Origin: JAPLKX01 sp035530195
Lineage (GTDB): Bacteria > Hydrogenedentota > Hydrogenedentia > Hydrogenedentales > SLHB01
Assembly (NCBI GenBank): GCA_035530195.1
Contig: DATKVG010000005.1
Span: 1-54,399, forward strand
DNA length: 54,399 nt
Direction: 5' to 3'
Positions 43,255 through 52,364 of this stretch are shown here, in pieces. The position numbers were made by a program, and so were the translations under genes. Below the pieces are notes generated by a model. It saw only the letters and a list, made by a program, of their open reading frames with translations, did no database searches and was not told the origin of the DNA. Numbering within the stretch: position 1 is the first letter of the stretch; each line of letters begins with the position of its first letter.

Positions 43255-45624
43255 GTGCGTACACGAGCCTTAATCGGCGCCCTGATCGTTGCTCTCACAT
43301 TCTCTGCATGGGCGCAGAACTCCGAAGAAGCAGACCTTATCGCGCGACTCTCTTCCGATGCGCCGGTTGCCGAAAAAGACGCCGCATGCCACCGGCTGAA
43401 AGAGATTGGCACGACCGCGGCTATCCCCGCGTTGGCGGCATGCCTGTTGGACGACGCGCTGTCGCACCCGGCCCGGCAGGCGCTCGAATCCATGCGGTCA
43501 CCCGAAGCGGGCGAAGCCTTGATCGCGGCGCTGGACAAAACGGACGGCCTCAACCGCGTGGGTATTATCGACTCGCTTGGGCTTCGCCGTGAAAAATCCG
43601 CCGTCCCCGAATTGATACCGCTGTTGTCCGACCCTGACGCCACAACGGCCGGGGCCGCCGCGCGCGCGCTAGGCCGGATTGGCACGGAGGACGTTGTCGA
43701 GCCGCTGAAGGGCGCGCTGAACACTGGCAACCCGGCAGCGGTCGAGGCTCTGCTGCGGTGCGCGCAACAGTTGCGCAAGGACGGCCGCGACGAAGACGCA
43801 TTTCAACTGGCGGCCGAACTTTGCAGCATGGATCTTCCCGGGCGCGCCCGTGTCGCGGCGCACCGGGCCAGGATGTTGGCGGCGGGCAACCGCATGACGG
43901 ATCTGGCGATCGAAGCCATCACAGGCGCCGATGATGCGGCGCGCACGGCGGCGCTCGGTCTTGCCGCGCATCTGCCGGGCGCGGCAGCTACACGCGCACT
44001 GGCCGCGGCGCTCGAAAAGGTTAAACCGCCCATTCAGGTCGCGCTCTTAAAAGCGCTCGCCGCGCGTGCCGACACGACGGCGCAAGAAGCCGTGGCCGGC
44101 GCCGCCGAAAGTCCCGATCCGTCGGTGCGTCTTGCGGCGTTAAACGCATTGGGCGATCTCGGCGATTCCGAAAGCGTGGATTTGCTGGCGTACACCGCGG
44201 CAAACGCGCCCGACCCCGAGGGCGACGCTGCCCGCGAGGCGCTGACGCTGTTGCGCGGCGGCGACGTCTGCAAAACCATGACGCGCATGTTGCGGGACGC
44301 GCCGGCTGCCGAGCAGGTGGAGTTGGCCAAGGCGCTGGCGGCGCGACGCGAGACGCAATCGGTGCCGGCGCTTATCGAACTGGCGCGCAGGTCACCCGAA
44401 CCGGTCGAGGTGGCCGCACTCAAGGCGCTGGGCGTGCTGGCCGGCGAGTCGGAAGCCGGCGGGTTGATCGAACTGATGGTTGCGGCCCCGTCCGACGCCG
44501 TGCGCGACGCCGCGGAAGACGCCGTCGTCCGCGTTGCCGGAAGATGCCCCGAGCCGGGGAAAGTGGTCGACGCGCTTCTCACCAGCGAACCCCGGCAACC
44601 CGCGCAGGTCATCTCCGTGCTGACCGCGGCGGCGCGGATCGATTTTGCGCGCGCGCTGCCGAGGCTGCATGCGGGCACTGACGACGCGGACCCGGCGGTT
44701 CGCGGTGGCGCGGTGCGCGTGCTGGCGCAGTACTGCGGGCTCGAGTCGAAGGATCGATTGCTCGACTTGGCGGCCAAAGCAGCCGGCGAGGACGAGCGCA
44801 CGCTGATCCTGCGCGGCTACTGGCGCGTGGTGGATCTTGCAAAGGACGAATCGCCCGAGGCGCGGTTCGAGATGGTGCGGGCGGGCCTGGCCGCCGCAAA
44901 GAGCGTCGAAAGCAGGAAAAGCGGTGTCGCGGCGCTGGCCGGCATCCCGCTCAAGGCCGCGCTCGATTGCGCGGAACAGGCGCGGGCCGACGAGGCGGTG
45001 AAACCGGAAGCTGAACTCGCCATGTATGCGCTCGCCGCCTCGCTGTTTTTTGCTGAACGCGACGCCGCAACCGCCGCGCTCGAGAGTCTCGCCGATTCCG
45101 CCACCGACCAAGCCCTTCGCACAAAAGCCTCGGCCCTGACTTCCAGCCTGAGTGAGCACGCCGATTACGTCGTGCCCTGGCTGGTGAGCAATGCATTCCG
45201 CCAGGAAGACAAGGAGGCGCAGGCCCTGTTTAACATCCCGTTCGCGCCGGAATTGGGGGGCGGCGACGTCGAGTGGAAGCTGCAGCCCGGCCCCGCCGAC
45301 CTTTCAAACTTTTGGCAGGTCGATTTGAGCAGCGTGGTCGGCGGCAACCATTGCGTGGTGTATTTGAAGACGCAGGTGTTTTCGGAGAAAGGCGGGGCCG
45401 CCGCGCTCGAGATCGGCAGCGACGACGGCATCAAGCTGTGGGTAAACGGCGCGCTCGTCCACGCCAACAACGCCGTCCGCGGGTTTACGCCCGGCCAGGA
45501 CAAAGCCGCCGTCAACCTCGATCCGGGTTGGAACACGTTTCTGGCGAAAGTCACGCAACACACTGCCGGCTGCGCCATGGCTATCCGCCTGCCGGAACAC
45601 CCATTCCGCGTGGAGCCAGAATGA
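43255..45624 (+). CDS. Secreted HEAT-repeat protein with a C-terminal beta-sandwich
   Basis: A 789-residue protein from a GTG start at 43255 (signal peptide to FSAWAQ). Residues about 30-620 carry many HEAT/PBS-lyase-type repeats (AIPALAACLLDDALSHPARQAL; AVPELIPLLSDPDATTAGAA; VRLAALNALGDLGDSESVDL). Residues about 650-789 look like a galactose-binding-type domain (KTQVFSEKGGAAALEIGSDDGIKLWVNG). Such proteins are scaffolds in planctomycete-like bacteria. No reaction can be assigned. It sits between an oxidoreductase and the UroD-family gene and may hold enzymes at the surface. Confidence 0.87.
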   Translation: MRTRALIGALIVALTFSAWAQNSEEADLIARLSSDAPVAEKDAACHRLKEIGTTAAIPALAACLLDDALSHPARQALESMRSPEAGEALIAALDKTDGLNRVGIIDSLGLRREKSAVPELIPLLSDPDATTAGAAARALGRIGTEDVVEPLKGALNTGNPAAVEALLRCAQQLRKDGRDEDAFQLAAELCSMDLPGRARVAAHRARMLAAGNRMTDLAIEAITGADDAARTAALGLAAHLPGAAATRALAAALEKVKPPIQVALLKALAARADTTAQEAVAGAAESPDPSVRLAALNALGDLGDSESVDLLAYTAANAPDPEGDAAREALTLLRGGDVCKTMTRMLRDAPAAEQVELAKALAARRETQSVPALIELARRSPEPVEVAALKALGVLAGESEAGGLIELMVAAPSDAVRDAAEDAVVRVAGRCPEPGKVVDALLTSEPRQPAQVISVLTAAARIDFARALPRLHAGTDDADPAVRGGAVRVLAQYCGLESKDRLLDLAAKAAGEDERTLILRGYWRVVDLAKDESPEARFEMVRAGLAAAKSVESRKSGVAALAGIPLKAALDCAEQARADEAVKPEAELAMYALAASLFFAERDAATAALESLADSATDQALRTKASALTSSLSEHADYVVPWLVSNAFRQEDKEAQALFNIPFAPELGGGDVEWKLQPGPADLSNFWQVDLSSVVGGNHCVVYLKTQVFSEKGGAAALEIGSDDGIKLWVNGALVHANNAVRGFTPGQDKAAVNLDPGWNTFLAKVTQHTAGCAMAIRLPEHPFRVEPE

Positions 45625-45634
45625 TCTTTCCCGT

Positions 45635-45674
45635 TGTCCGTGTTAGTCTGTGTCAGTCTGTGTTAGTCCGTGTG
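45635..45674. repeat. 10-bp periodic array, tract 4 (GTCCGTGTTA)
   Basis: Four units (GTCCGTGTTA, GTCTGTGTCA, GTCTGTGTTA, GTCCGTGTGA) in the short gap between the HEAT-repeat and UroD-family genes. Confidence 0.8.
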
Positions 45675-45697
45675 AAATCTTGGGAGGGGCTTGAACC

Positions 45698-46912
45698 ATG
45701 ACATCGCGAGATCGCGTACAGGCGGCGTTAAACCATCGCGAGCCGGACCGGCTGCCGATCGACATCGGTGGCACAGAGGACACCGGCCTTCACGGCATCG
45801 CTTACAACCGGCTTAAGGCCCACGTCGGGCTTACCGGAGGCGCCACGCGCGTGTTCCATCAGTACATGCAAGTGGTCTGCATCGAGGAGCCCATCCGCAA
45901 CCGGTTCCACGGCGACGTGGTGCGCCTGAGTTTCGAGGCAAAACAGTGGAAGCCATGGGTGCTGGCCGACGGCTCGCCGTGTGAAGTGCCGGTGGGCTGG
46001 AACCCAACGCGGTTTGACGATGGCACCGAAGCCATCATCGGTTTCGACGGCAAGCCGTTGATCCAGCGGCACGCAACCTCACCATGGTTCTCGCCCGCCG
46101 GGCCGATCTGCCCGTTTATCCAGGCGCCGGGGGACGTAACGAAATACAAAGACTTCCTGCGGCTGTTGGACCGGTCGGCGTGGCTGGACGAGTCCATCGA
46201 AGATCTTGTCGAGCGGGCGAAGAAGATCCGTGAGGAAACCGGCTACGCCATCGCCGGCGTGTTTGGCGGCCATATTTTCGCCGCAGCCCAACTCGTGCTC
46301 GGCATGGAAAACTTCATGATGGCCCTCCACACAGACCCGGCGCTGTGCACCACGCTCATGGAAACCATTGCCGAAATGCATATGGAAGAGTTTCCGCACT
46401 ACGTCGAGGCGCTTGACCCGTACCTCGACATCATCTGCGTGGCTGACGACCTCGGCGCGCAGCAAGGCACGCAGATCGACCCGCAAATGTGGCGGCGGCT
46501 CGCGAAACCGTCGATGGCCAAGTTGTACAAGTCCATGAAAAGCCGGATGAAACACGCCAAACTGTTCCTGCACTCGTGCGGTTCCGTCTACGACCTGATC
46601 CCCGACCTGATCGAGATGGGCGTCGACGTGCTCAACCCCGTCCAAGTCAGCGCAGCCAACATGGACAGTGCCAAACTCAAGGCCGAGTTCGGCCGTGACC
46701 TCGTGTTCTGGGGCGGCGGCTGCGACACCCAAACCGTTCTGCCAATGGGAACGCCCGCACAAGTCCGCGACGAAGTCAACCGCCGCATCGAAGACCTCGC
46801 CCCCGGCGGCGGGTTCATCTTCGCCCAAGTCCACAACATCCAGCCCGACGTCCCCCCCGAGAATATGGTGACCATGTGGGAAACCGCCGCCGGGGCAGAC
46901 GCCGACGCGTAG
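45698..46912 (+). CDS. UroD-family protein, MtaA-like (zinc site present)
   Basis: A 404-residue member of the uroporphyrinogen decarboxylase fold. The N-terminal VQAALNHREPDRLPIDIGGT is typical, and the segment LFLHSCGSVYDLIPDLIEMG carries the H-x-C pair that binds zinc in corrinoid methyltransferases (MtaA/MtbA) and not in HemE. A late cysteine in WGGGCDTQTVLPMGTP is also as in that group. It could transfer a methyl group, for example from a methoxylated substrate, but no corrinoid protein is encoded nearby. Such stand-alone copies are numerous in this lineage. Confidence 0.88.
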   Translation: MTSRDRVQAALNHREPDRLPIDIGGTEDTGLHGIAYNRLKAHVGLTGGATRVFHQYMQVVCIEEPIRNRFHGDVVRLSFEAKQWKPWVLADGSPCEVPVGWNPTRFDDGTEAIIGFDGKPLIQRHATSPWFSPAGPICPFIQAPGDVTKYKDFLRLLDRSAWLDESIEDLVERAKKIREETGYAIAGVFGGHIFAAAQLVLGMENFMMALHTDPALCTTLMETIAEMHMEEFPHYVEALDPYLDIICVADDLGAQQGTQIDPQMWRRLAKPSMAKLYKSMKSRMKHAKLFLHSCGSVYDLIPDLIEMGVDVLNPVQVSAANMDSAKLKAEFGRDLVFWGGGCDTQTVLPMGTPAQVRDEVNRRIEDLAPGGGFIFAQVHNIQPDVPPENMVTMWETAAGADADA

Positions 46913-46924
46913 TGTCATTGTATT

Positions 46925-46953
46925 GAAAAATCAAGCCTCAGCCTTGAGTTTTC
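46925..46953 (+). terminator. Probable terminator hairpin after the UroD-family gene
   Basis: Arms GAAAAATCAAG and CTTGAGTTTTC (one mismatch) around a 7-base loop, 13 bases after the stop. The T run forms part of the arm. Confidence 0.55.
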
Positions 46954-47050
46954 ACTGCTGATCTGGGAGTTCCCACTCAGGATTTGACCGGCTTTTACAG
47001 TCAGCTGACTACCGAAGTCGTTGTAACGAATAGACTTACCAGTCTGGATA

Positions 47051-47078
47051 CAATTTACTCAGTACGTTGAGTAAATTG
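47051..47078. other. 28-bp near-perfect palindrome between convergent genes
   Basis: Arms CAATTTACTCA and TGAGTAAATTG are exact complements around GTACGT. It lies 12 bases before the stop of the minus-strand gene. No strong T tract is present, so it may be a bidirectional terminator or a protein-binding site. Confidence 0.7.
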
Positions 47079-47089
47079 CGATGGAGGCT

Positions 47090-49366
47090 CTACTGGTCCT
47101 CCAACCGCCCCTGGATCCAGCGGCAGTTGACCACCTTTTCCACGAGGTCGAGGGGGAGGTAGAAGTATTGACAGGAGGGTTCAAAACCGATCCGGGAGTC
47201 TTGTCGGGTAAGGGTGTAGAGTTGGCGGGCCAGGGCGGTTTCGGAGTCGAGGCAACGCTTTATTTCGCCCCGAACTCGGTCGCGCTGGTCGGGTGAGGCT
47301 TTGGCCATGGCGTCGCGGGCGAGGATGAAGCGGGCTTGGTTGGCGACCGATTGGAAGTGTATGCCGGCGGCTTTGGCGAGGCGGAGGTCGGCTTCCGCGT
47401 CTGGGCGCAGGGCGGCGGGGCACTTTTCGACGGCGGCCTGGAGTTCGCCGATTCCGGCGGTCCAACCTTCCGCAACTTTCTTGAATTGCTCCGCAAAGAC
47501 TTCGGGCGGGTACGGCCCGCGCCAGCCGTCGAGGTCGTCGTACGGTATACCCCACATGGTGGCGCTGTAGCCGGTGGGTTCGAGGTAAAGCGGGTTGGCC
47601 GGGCCGACCTGGACGGGCGACGTGTAGACGACGCTGATGTGGAATGGGTACTGGCGGAACCCGTCGCTCATGAGGGTCCATGCGCGCCGCGCGTATGCTG
47701 CCCCCTCCGGCCCGAACCGTTCCCGCGCGAGTTCATCCAGTGCGGAGTCGAGGCTCGGCGCGGGCGTCCGGCTGAACTTGGCGGCAAGCTGGAAGTTGGG
47801 CGACGGGTAGCCGCCCATGGTCCAGCCGATCAGCATGGCGTCGAGTTGGGCGGCAGCCCGCAGGTTGCTGCAATGCTCGCCGATAAGGTCCATCACGGGC
47901 AGGTATGGGATGCTGGCGATTTCGCAGGTGTTGTTGAACTGGATCTCGGTGCCCGTCTTTAGCCCGGCGTCGCGGGCGAACTGCCACTCGTGCAGCGCGC
48001 GCGGCCCCGGTCCGACCGATGAGATCGAATATTCGCCCACGACCGTCTTCACGCCGCCGCGCTCGATCGGCAGGCTCCATTCGCTGACCGACATCAGGTA
48101 AACCGGCTTGGGCAGCCGCGCAATGATGTCCGGCGCCTCGCCGTGGCCCTTCCAGCCCCAGTCCGATATCAGGACGCGCGCGTCGGCGGCGCCGCGGTGC
48201 ACGCCCTCATCGATCGCGGCAACAACCTCCGAGATGATATCGGCGTCGCTGCGATCCTTGCACCTCGGGCAGGACGACCAGTCGCCGTGGGATGCGCAAT
48301 TGGTGAGGTTTTCCGACGCCGTGATCGTGTACACGCCGCCGAGGCCCGGCACTTCGCTGAACACGTGCGCCAGCGCGTCGCCCATCCAGCGGCGCACCGC
48401 CGGCTGCGAGGTGCACAGCGCCGTCAACTCGTTTTCACGCACGCCTGCCATCTCGGGGCGGTTCGCGAAGAAGTCCGCGGGCATCGCGCGCGGTTCGTTG
48501 AGATAAAGGTAGATTTTGATCCCAAATTTTTTCGCCCGCTCGACCAACTCCCGCAGGTTGGCCAGGCGCTGTTCATGCCCCTCGCCAAACTCCGGGAACG
48601 CCTCGCCGCCCGGCGCCAGGTCCCGCAGGACGCCTTGCAGCCACACGCCGTTGATGTCCACCGCCGCCAGCCGCTGCAACAGCCCGTCGGGATACGGGTT
48701 CAGCCCCGGGTTCAACAGCGGGTCGCCATAGACGGCCACGTACGAGTAGACAATGCGCAACTGACCGTCGCCGGCCGGCACCACTTCTGACGGCAACGGT
48801 TCGCTGAGGCGGCGGACGAAATCGAACCGCGGCTCAGCCGGCTTGCTAAGCTCGTCACCGAACACTTCTTCAACCACACGCCGGATTTCATCGGCGCGTC
48901 TTCGCGCCGCCTCATCCGGCGGCTGGAACTTGACAGGCTCGCATTTTGGTTTGAGGCGGCCCAGCTTGACCCACAGGAAATCCTCCTCGCGCAACGTGAA
49001 CGCGAGCCGCTCCGGCGTCATCTCGACAAGCTCGAGCAACTGGTCGTACGGCAGCAGGTGCCAGTTGCGCCGGATCAGCGTGGCGTATCCTCGTTGCAGC
49101 ATCTGCGGCGGCACGGCCGGGTCAGGTGGCAGCCCCATCGACACCGCTATGGTGGTCACGTCCGCCGCGGAAGCGCCTACCGCCTTCGCCAGTTTTCCCG
49201 GCTCGACCACGCCCCAGTTGCGCCACACAAACTCATGCAGCCGGCCGGGGAAATGTCCGTTTACAACCGGCGCGGGAGCGCTGCCTTCCGGCAAAACCGG
49301 TTCTGCGGAAACAGCGGCCGGTGCCAGCGCCAAAAGCGCAAGCCAAACACACGCCCGGATCCGCAC
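47090..49366 (-). CDS. Secreted putative TIM-barrel glycoside hydrolase-like protein
   Basis: A 758-residue protein from a GTG at 49366 that opens a signal peptide (VRIRACVWLALLALAPAAVS). The open frame continues upstream but only through a REP-like palindrome, so I exclude that part. The centre resembles a TIM barrel of hydrolase type: GLLQRLAAVDINGVWLQGVL, AKKFGIKIYLYLNEPRAMPA, EVPGLGGVYTITASENLTNC, DARVLISDWGWKGHGE. The acidic residues at ASEN and the Trp-rich strands recall hexosaminidase- or alpha-glucuronidase-like enzymes, but I cannot assign a family. C-terminal helices complete the protein. Likely function: glycan degradation outside the cytoplasm. Confidence 0.75.
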   Translation of the reverse strand: MRIRACVWLALLALAPAAVSAEPVLPEGSAPAPVVNGHFPGRLHEFVWRNWGVVEPGKLAKAVGASAADVTTIAVSMGLPPDPAVPPQMLQRGYATLIRRNWHLLPYDQLLELVEMTPERLAFTLREEDFLWVKLGRLKPKCEPVKFQPPDEAARRRADEIRRVVEEVFGDELSKPAEPRFDFVRRLSEPLPSEVVPAGDGQLRIVYSYVAVYGDPLLNPGLNPYPDGLLQRLAAVDINGVWLQGVLRDLAPGGEAFPEFGEGHEQRLANLRELVERAKKFGIKIYLYLNEPRAMPADFFANRPEMAGVRENELTALCTSQPAVRRWMGDALAHVFSEVPGLGGVYTITASENLTNCASHGDWSSCPRCKDRSDADIISEVVAAIDEGVHRGAADARVLISDWGWKGHGEAPDIIARLPKPVYLMSVSEWSLPIERGGVKTVVGEYSISSVGPGPRALHEWQFARDAGLKTGTEIQFNNTCEIASIPYLPVMDLIGEHCSNLRAAAQLDAMLIGWTMGGYPSPNFQLAAKFSRTPAPSLDSALDELARERFGPEGAAYARRAWTLMSDGFRQYPFHISVVYTSPVQVGPANPLYLEPTGYSATMWGIPYDDLDGWRGPYPPEVFAEQFKKVAEGWTAGIGELQAAVEKCPAALRPDAEADLRLAKAAGIHFQSVANQARFILARDAMAKASPDQRDRVRGEIKRCLDSETALARQLYTLTRQDSRIGFEPSCQYFYLPLDLVEKVVNCRWIQGRLEDQ

Positions 49367-49723
49367 GTAAGAAACGCGGCAAGATGCCGCGTCTACGTTT
49401 GCGGCCAATGTAGAAGCGGCATCTTGCCGCTTGCGGACTCGCTGCGTCGCATCAAGAGACCCACCGTGTTCACACCAAGACCCCGGGATGGCGGAATGGC
49501 CTGCCTTTACAGGCCCAATCAAGAACTCGCTTCGAGGTGAAAGAGCCTTACGTGTGGATTCTGGACAGGTCACGCGTCTTAACATCGCGATTCTTCCTTA
49601 TTCGGGAACAGCGGGGCCACTATGTCTTAACCGGCGGGCCGAATCAAGCGCCCCTGGCGGGTGTTTGACATTGTCGGGGTCTAAGCACGAATATTGGAAC
49701 TGACCTTTTGAAAGGGGAGAGCC
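49367..49723. other. Divergent intergenic region with a REP-like palindrome
   Basis: About 357 bases hold the promoters of both flanking genes and one long inverted repeat (49376-49430). I see no gene here. Short frames lack domains and a good ribosome binding site. Confidence 0.6.
49376..49430. repeat. REP-like inverted repeat
   Basis: Arms GCGGCAAGATGCCGC (49376-49390) and GCGGCATCTTGCCGC (49416-49430) are exact complements, extended inward by TCTA/TAGA after one mismatch. Each arm also has internal dyad symmetry (GCGGCA...TGCCGC). Typical of interspersed extragenic palindromes. Confidence 0.85.
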
Positions 49724-51010
49724 ATGGAGAATTCAAAACCTATGACACGCAGGACCATGTTGCGCGCAAGCGCGGCCGCGAGCGCGGCCGCGGTGGCAGG
49801 CCCCGCAATCCTATCCGGCGCGGCGCCCGATCCGGTTCGTGTGGGGCATATCGGCATCGGCACGCGCGGTATTGATTTGATCAAATATACGGGCGCGGCG
49901 GATAACGCGAAGGTCGTGGCGGTCTGCGACGTGTACAAGCCGCACCTCGAACGCGGGATCGCCGCGGCGGGCAATCCCGAAGCCGTCCGCTACCACGACT
50001 ACCATGATCTCCTGGCCGACCCGAAGGTCGAAGCCGTCATCATCGCCGTGCCCGACCACTGGCATGAGCAGATGGCGATCGACGCCTCGAACGCCGGGAA
50101 ATCCATCTATTGCGAGAAGGGGTTGACCACCAACGTCGCATCCGCCAAGCGGATGCGCGAGACGATCAAGAAAAACAACACCGTGTTCCAGCTTGGCCAT
50201 CAGGGCCGCCAATATCCGTCCACGGCCGAAGCCGGCCGCCGCATCAAAAACGGCGACATCGGCCCGGTCACGTTGATCCGCGTTGGCCGCTATTTCAACG
50301 GCACCCTCGAAAAAGCCCCGTGGCGGTGGTACGGGTATTACGATCAGTGGCAGCGGCCCGACCCGGCCGAGGTGATTAAAAATCTCGATTGGGAAGCGTG
50401 GCTGGGTACGGCGCCGAAAATCGATTTCAACGAGCAGCATTTCTGGCATTGGCGCTGCTACTGGCCCTACGGCTCCGGCCAGGCCGGCGACCTGCTGTCG
50501 CACGAACTCGACCACGTCCAGTGTGTGCTTGGCTGGGGCATCCCCGACACGTGCGCGTGCACCGGCTTCAACGCGTTTTACAAAGACGGCCGCGAGACGC
50601 CCGACACCTGGCTGGCCAGCTACACGTTCGCCAAGCACGACTGCTCGCTGTTTTTCGAGGGGTGCATGAACTCGGGCCGCGAACAGTACCCGGAATACGT
50701 GGGCAAAAACGGCCGCATCGTCTTCAACGGCATCGGGCAGGACGCGAACCGGTTCGCCGTCTACAAAGACGAACCCGCGTTCAGCATCGGCGGCAAGTTC
50801 CCGAAGCCGCTGTTTGTCTACAACGCCACCAAGGAAGACCGGTGGCCAAACCACATGGACGACTTCCTCGAGTGCGTCCGCACCGGTGCACGGCCCAAAT
50901 GCAACATCGACGAAGCGTTTATCGGAGTGGTTTCGTTCCTGATGAGCGTTGAGGCGTACAAAGCGGGGCGCCAAGTTCGGTGGAACGCCGCGGACGAAGA
51001 GATCGTTTAG
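49724..51010 (+). CDS. Exported Gfo/Idh/MocA oxidoreductase with EKG motif
   Basis: A 428-residue protein with a twin-arginine signal (PMTRRTMLRASAAASAAAVA). Rossmann motif VRVGHIGIGTRG. At the position of the family's catalytic E-K-P it reads YCEKGLTTN, so the lysine is kept but proline is replaced by glycine. Substrate-domain segments HFWHWRCYWPYGSGQAGDLL and SHELDHVQCVLGWGIPDTCA carry the conserved histidines. AAAGGGGAGAG precedes the ATG. It is followed by a nucleotidyltransferase/beta-helix gene after 31 bases, possibly cotranscribed. Confidence 0.92.
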   Translation: MENSKPMTRRTMLRASAAASAAAVAGPAILSGAAPDPVRVGHIGIGTRGIDLIKYTGAADNAKVVAVCDVYKPHLERGIAAAGNPEAVRYHDYHDLLADPKVEAVIIAVPDHWHEQMAIDASNAGKSIYCEKGLTTNVASAKRMRETIKKNNTVFQLGHQGRQYPSTAEAGRRIKNGDIGPVTLIRVGRYFNGTLEKAPWRWYGYYDQWQRPDPAEVIKNLDWEAWLGTAPKIDFNEQHFWHWRCYWPYGSGQAGDLLSHELDHVQCVLGWGIPDTCACTGFNAFYKDGRETPDTWLASYTFAKHDCSLFFEGCMNSGREQYPEYVGKNGRIVFNGIGQDANRFAVYKDEPAFSIGGKFPKPLFVYNATKEDRWPNHMDDFLECVRTGARPKCNIDEAFIGVVSFLMSVEAYKAGRQVRWNAADEEIV

Positions 51011-51041
51011 ACGGGGAACTCGGATCGTGCTGGAGGGATGA

Positions 51042-52241
51042 ATGAAGGCGATCATCATGGCGGCTGGCAAGTCTACGCGGACTTATCCGCTCACACTGAC
51101 GAAGCCAAAACCGCTGCTGAAGGTGGCCAACAAACCCATACTGGCCCATCAACTCGATATGCTCGATGGCATCACCGACACCGCCGTCGTCGTCATCGGT
51201 TACAAAAGCGAAATGATCCGCGAGGCGTTCGGCGATGCCTACAACGGCCTGCGGATCCAGTACGTCGAGCAGGAAAACCAACTGGGAACCGGCCATGCCA
51301 TTCTCGAGTGCGCGCCGCTGATCGACGGGCCTTTCCTCGCCATGAACGGCGACGACCTTTATGATCGCAAAGACTTCCAAGCGCTCGCCGCTTGTCCCGG
51401 CGACGCCGCACTCGCCAAAACCGTCGAAGATCCCAGGCTCTACGGCATCTATGAGGTCGATAAGGAAGGCCGGGTGGTCCGGATTGTGGAGAAACCGGTC
51501 GACGTCTTCTCCAACCTCGCCAATATCGGCGCATACCGGTTCGACCCCGTCGTGTTCGACGTCCTTCGCGCCACAAAACCTTCCGAGCGCGGCGAGATCG
51601 AGATCACCTCGGCCGTACAGACGCTGGCCGAGCGTGGCGAGGTGCGCGTGGTTGAATCGGTGGGCGTGTGGATCCCGATAGGCTATCCGTGGCATCTGCT
51701 CGATGCCAACGAATACTTCCTCAACCACCGGCTCGACCCGGTTGTTTTGGGCGAGGTCAGCCCCGCCGCCCATATCGATGGGCCGGTCGCTGTCGGCCGC
51801 GGCACCGTGATCCGGCCCGGCGCCGTCATCAACGGCCCCGTGTGCATCGGCAGGGACTGCATCATCGGCCCGAACTGCTGGCTCCGCCCGGGAACCACCG
51901 TCGGCAACGGGTGCCGGGTCGGCCAGGCCGTCGAACTCAAGAACACCATCCTGTTCGACGGCGCATACGTCTGCCATCTCTCGTATATCGGCGACAGCAT
52001 CGTCGGCGAACGCGCGAACCTCGGGTGCGGCACCGTCACCGCCAACGTCCGCCACGACGGCGGTGACATCCAGTCGATTGTCAATGGCAAGCCGATCTCG
52101 ACGGGGCGCAGAAAACTGGGCGCCGTGTTCGCCGCCGACGTCCACACGGGGATTCATACGGCCGTGTACCCGGGCCGCAAGCTCTGGCCGGGCGCCACGA
52201 CGCGGCCGGGGGAGGTGGTTCAAAAGGATATTGTACTGTAG
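51042..52241 (+). CDS. Sugar-1-phosphate nucleotidyltransferase with left-handed beta-helix (GlmU-like)
   Basis: A 399-residue bifunctional-type protein. Residues 1-230 form the nucleotidyltransferase: the signature IIMAAGKSTRTYPLTLTKPK differs from the usual G-x-G-T-R by a serine, and the Mg site MNGDDLYD is present. Residues about 240-399 are hexapeptide repeats (AHIDGPVAVGRGTVIRPGAV; CIGRDCIIGPNCWLRPGTTV), with the GlmU-like AELKN-type segment (VGQAVELKNTILFDGAYVCH) and a C-terminal NVRHDGGDIQ element. It resembles archaeal-type GlmU-like enzymes that make NDP-sugars. GGAGGGATG precedes the start. It would supply activated sugar for the polysaccharide or cell wall. Confidence 0.88.
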   Translation: MKAIIMAAGKSTRTYPLTLTKPKPLLKVANKPILAHQLDMLDGITDTAVVVIGYKSEMIREAFGDAYNGLRIQYVEQENQLGTGHAILECAPLIDGPFLAMNGDDLYDRKDFQALAACPGDAALAKTVEDPRLYGIYEVDKEGRVVRIVEKPVDVFSNLANIGAYRFDPVVFDVLRATKPSERGEIEITSAVQTLAERGEVRVVESVGVWIPIGYPWHLLDANEYFLNHRLDPVVLGEVSPAAHIDGPVAVGRGTVIRPGAVINGPVCIGRDCIIGPNCWLRPGTTVGNGCRVGQAVELKNTILFDGAYVCHLSYIGDSIVGERANLGCGTVTANVRHDGGDIQSIVNGKPISTGRRKLGAVFAADVHTGIHTAVYPGRKLWPGATTRPGEVVQKDIVL

Positions 52242-52364
52242 AAGGCCATTCACGTAATCGGGGGAAATAACAAAACTTGTTCCCAATGTTGTGCTTTTTG
52301 CAGAATGCGACGCAGCACCGCCGGATCTGAATGCGGCTTCTTGGCCGCCTGGTAGGAATGTGAC

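Noticed and set aside
41105..45674. CRISPR array
   Set aside because: Units are 10 bp with two variable bases and no spacers of 25-40 bases; no cas genes.
45698..46912. HemE (heme biosynthesis uroporphyrinogen decarboxylase)
   Set aside because: Carries the H-x-C zinc pair of corrinoid methyltransferases and has no heme-pathway neighbours.
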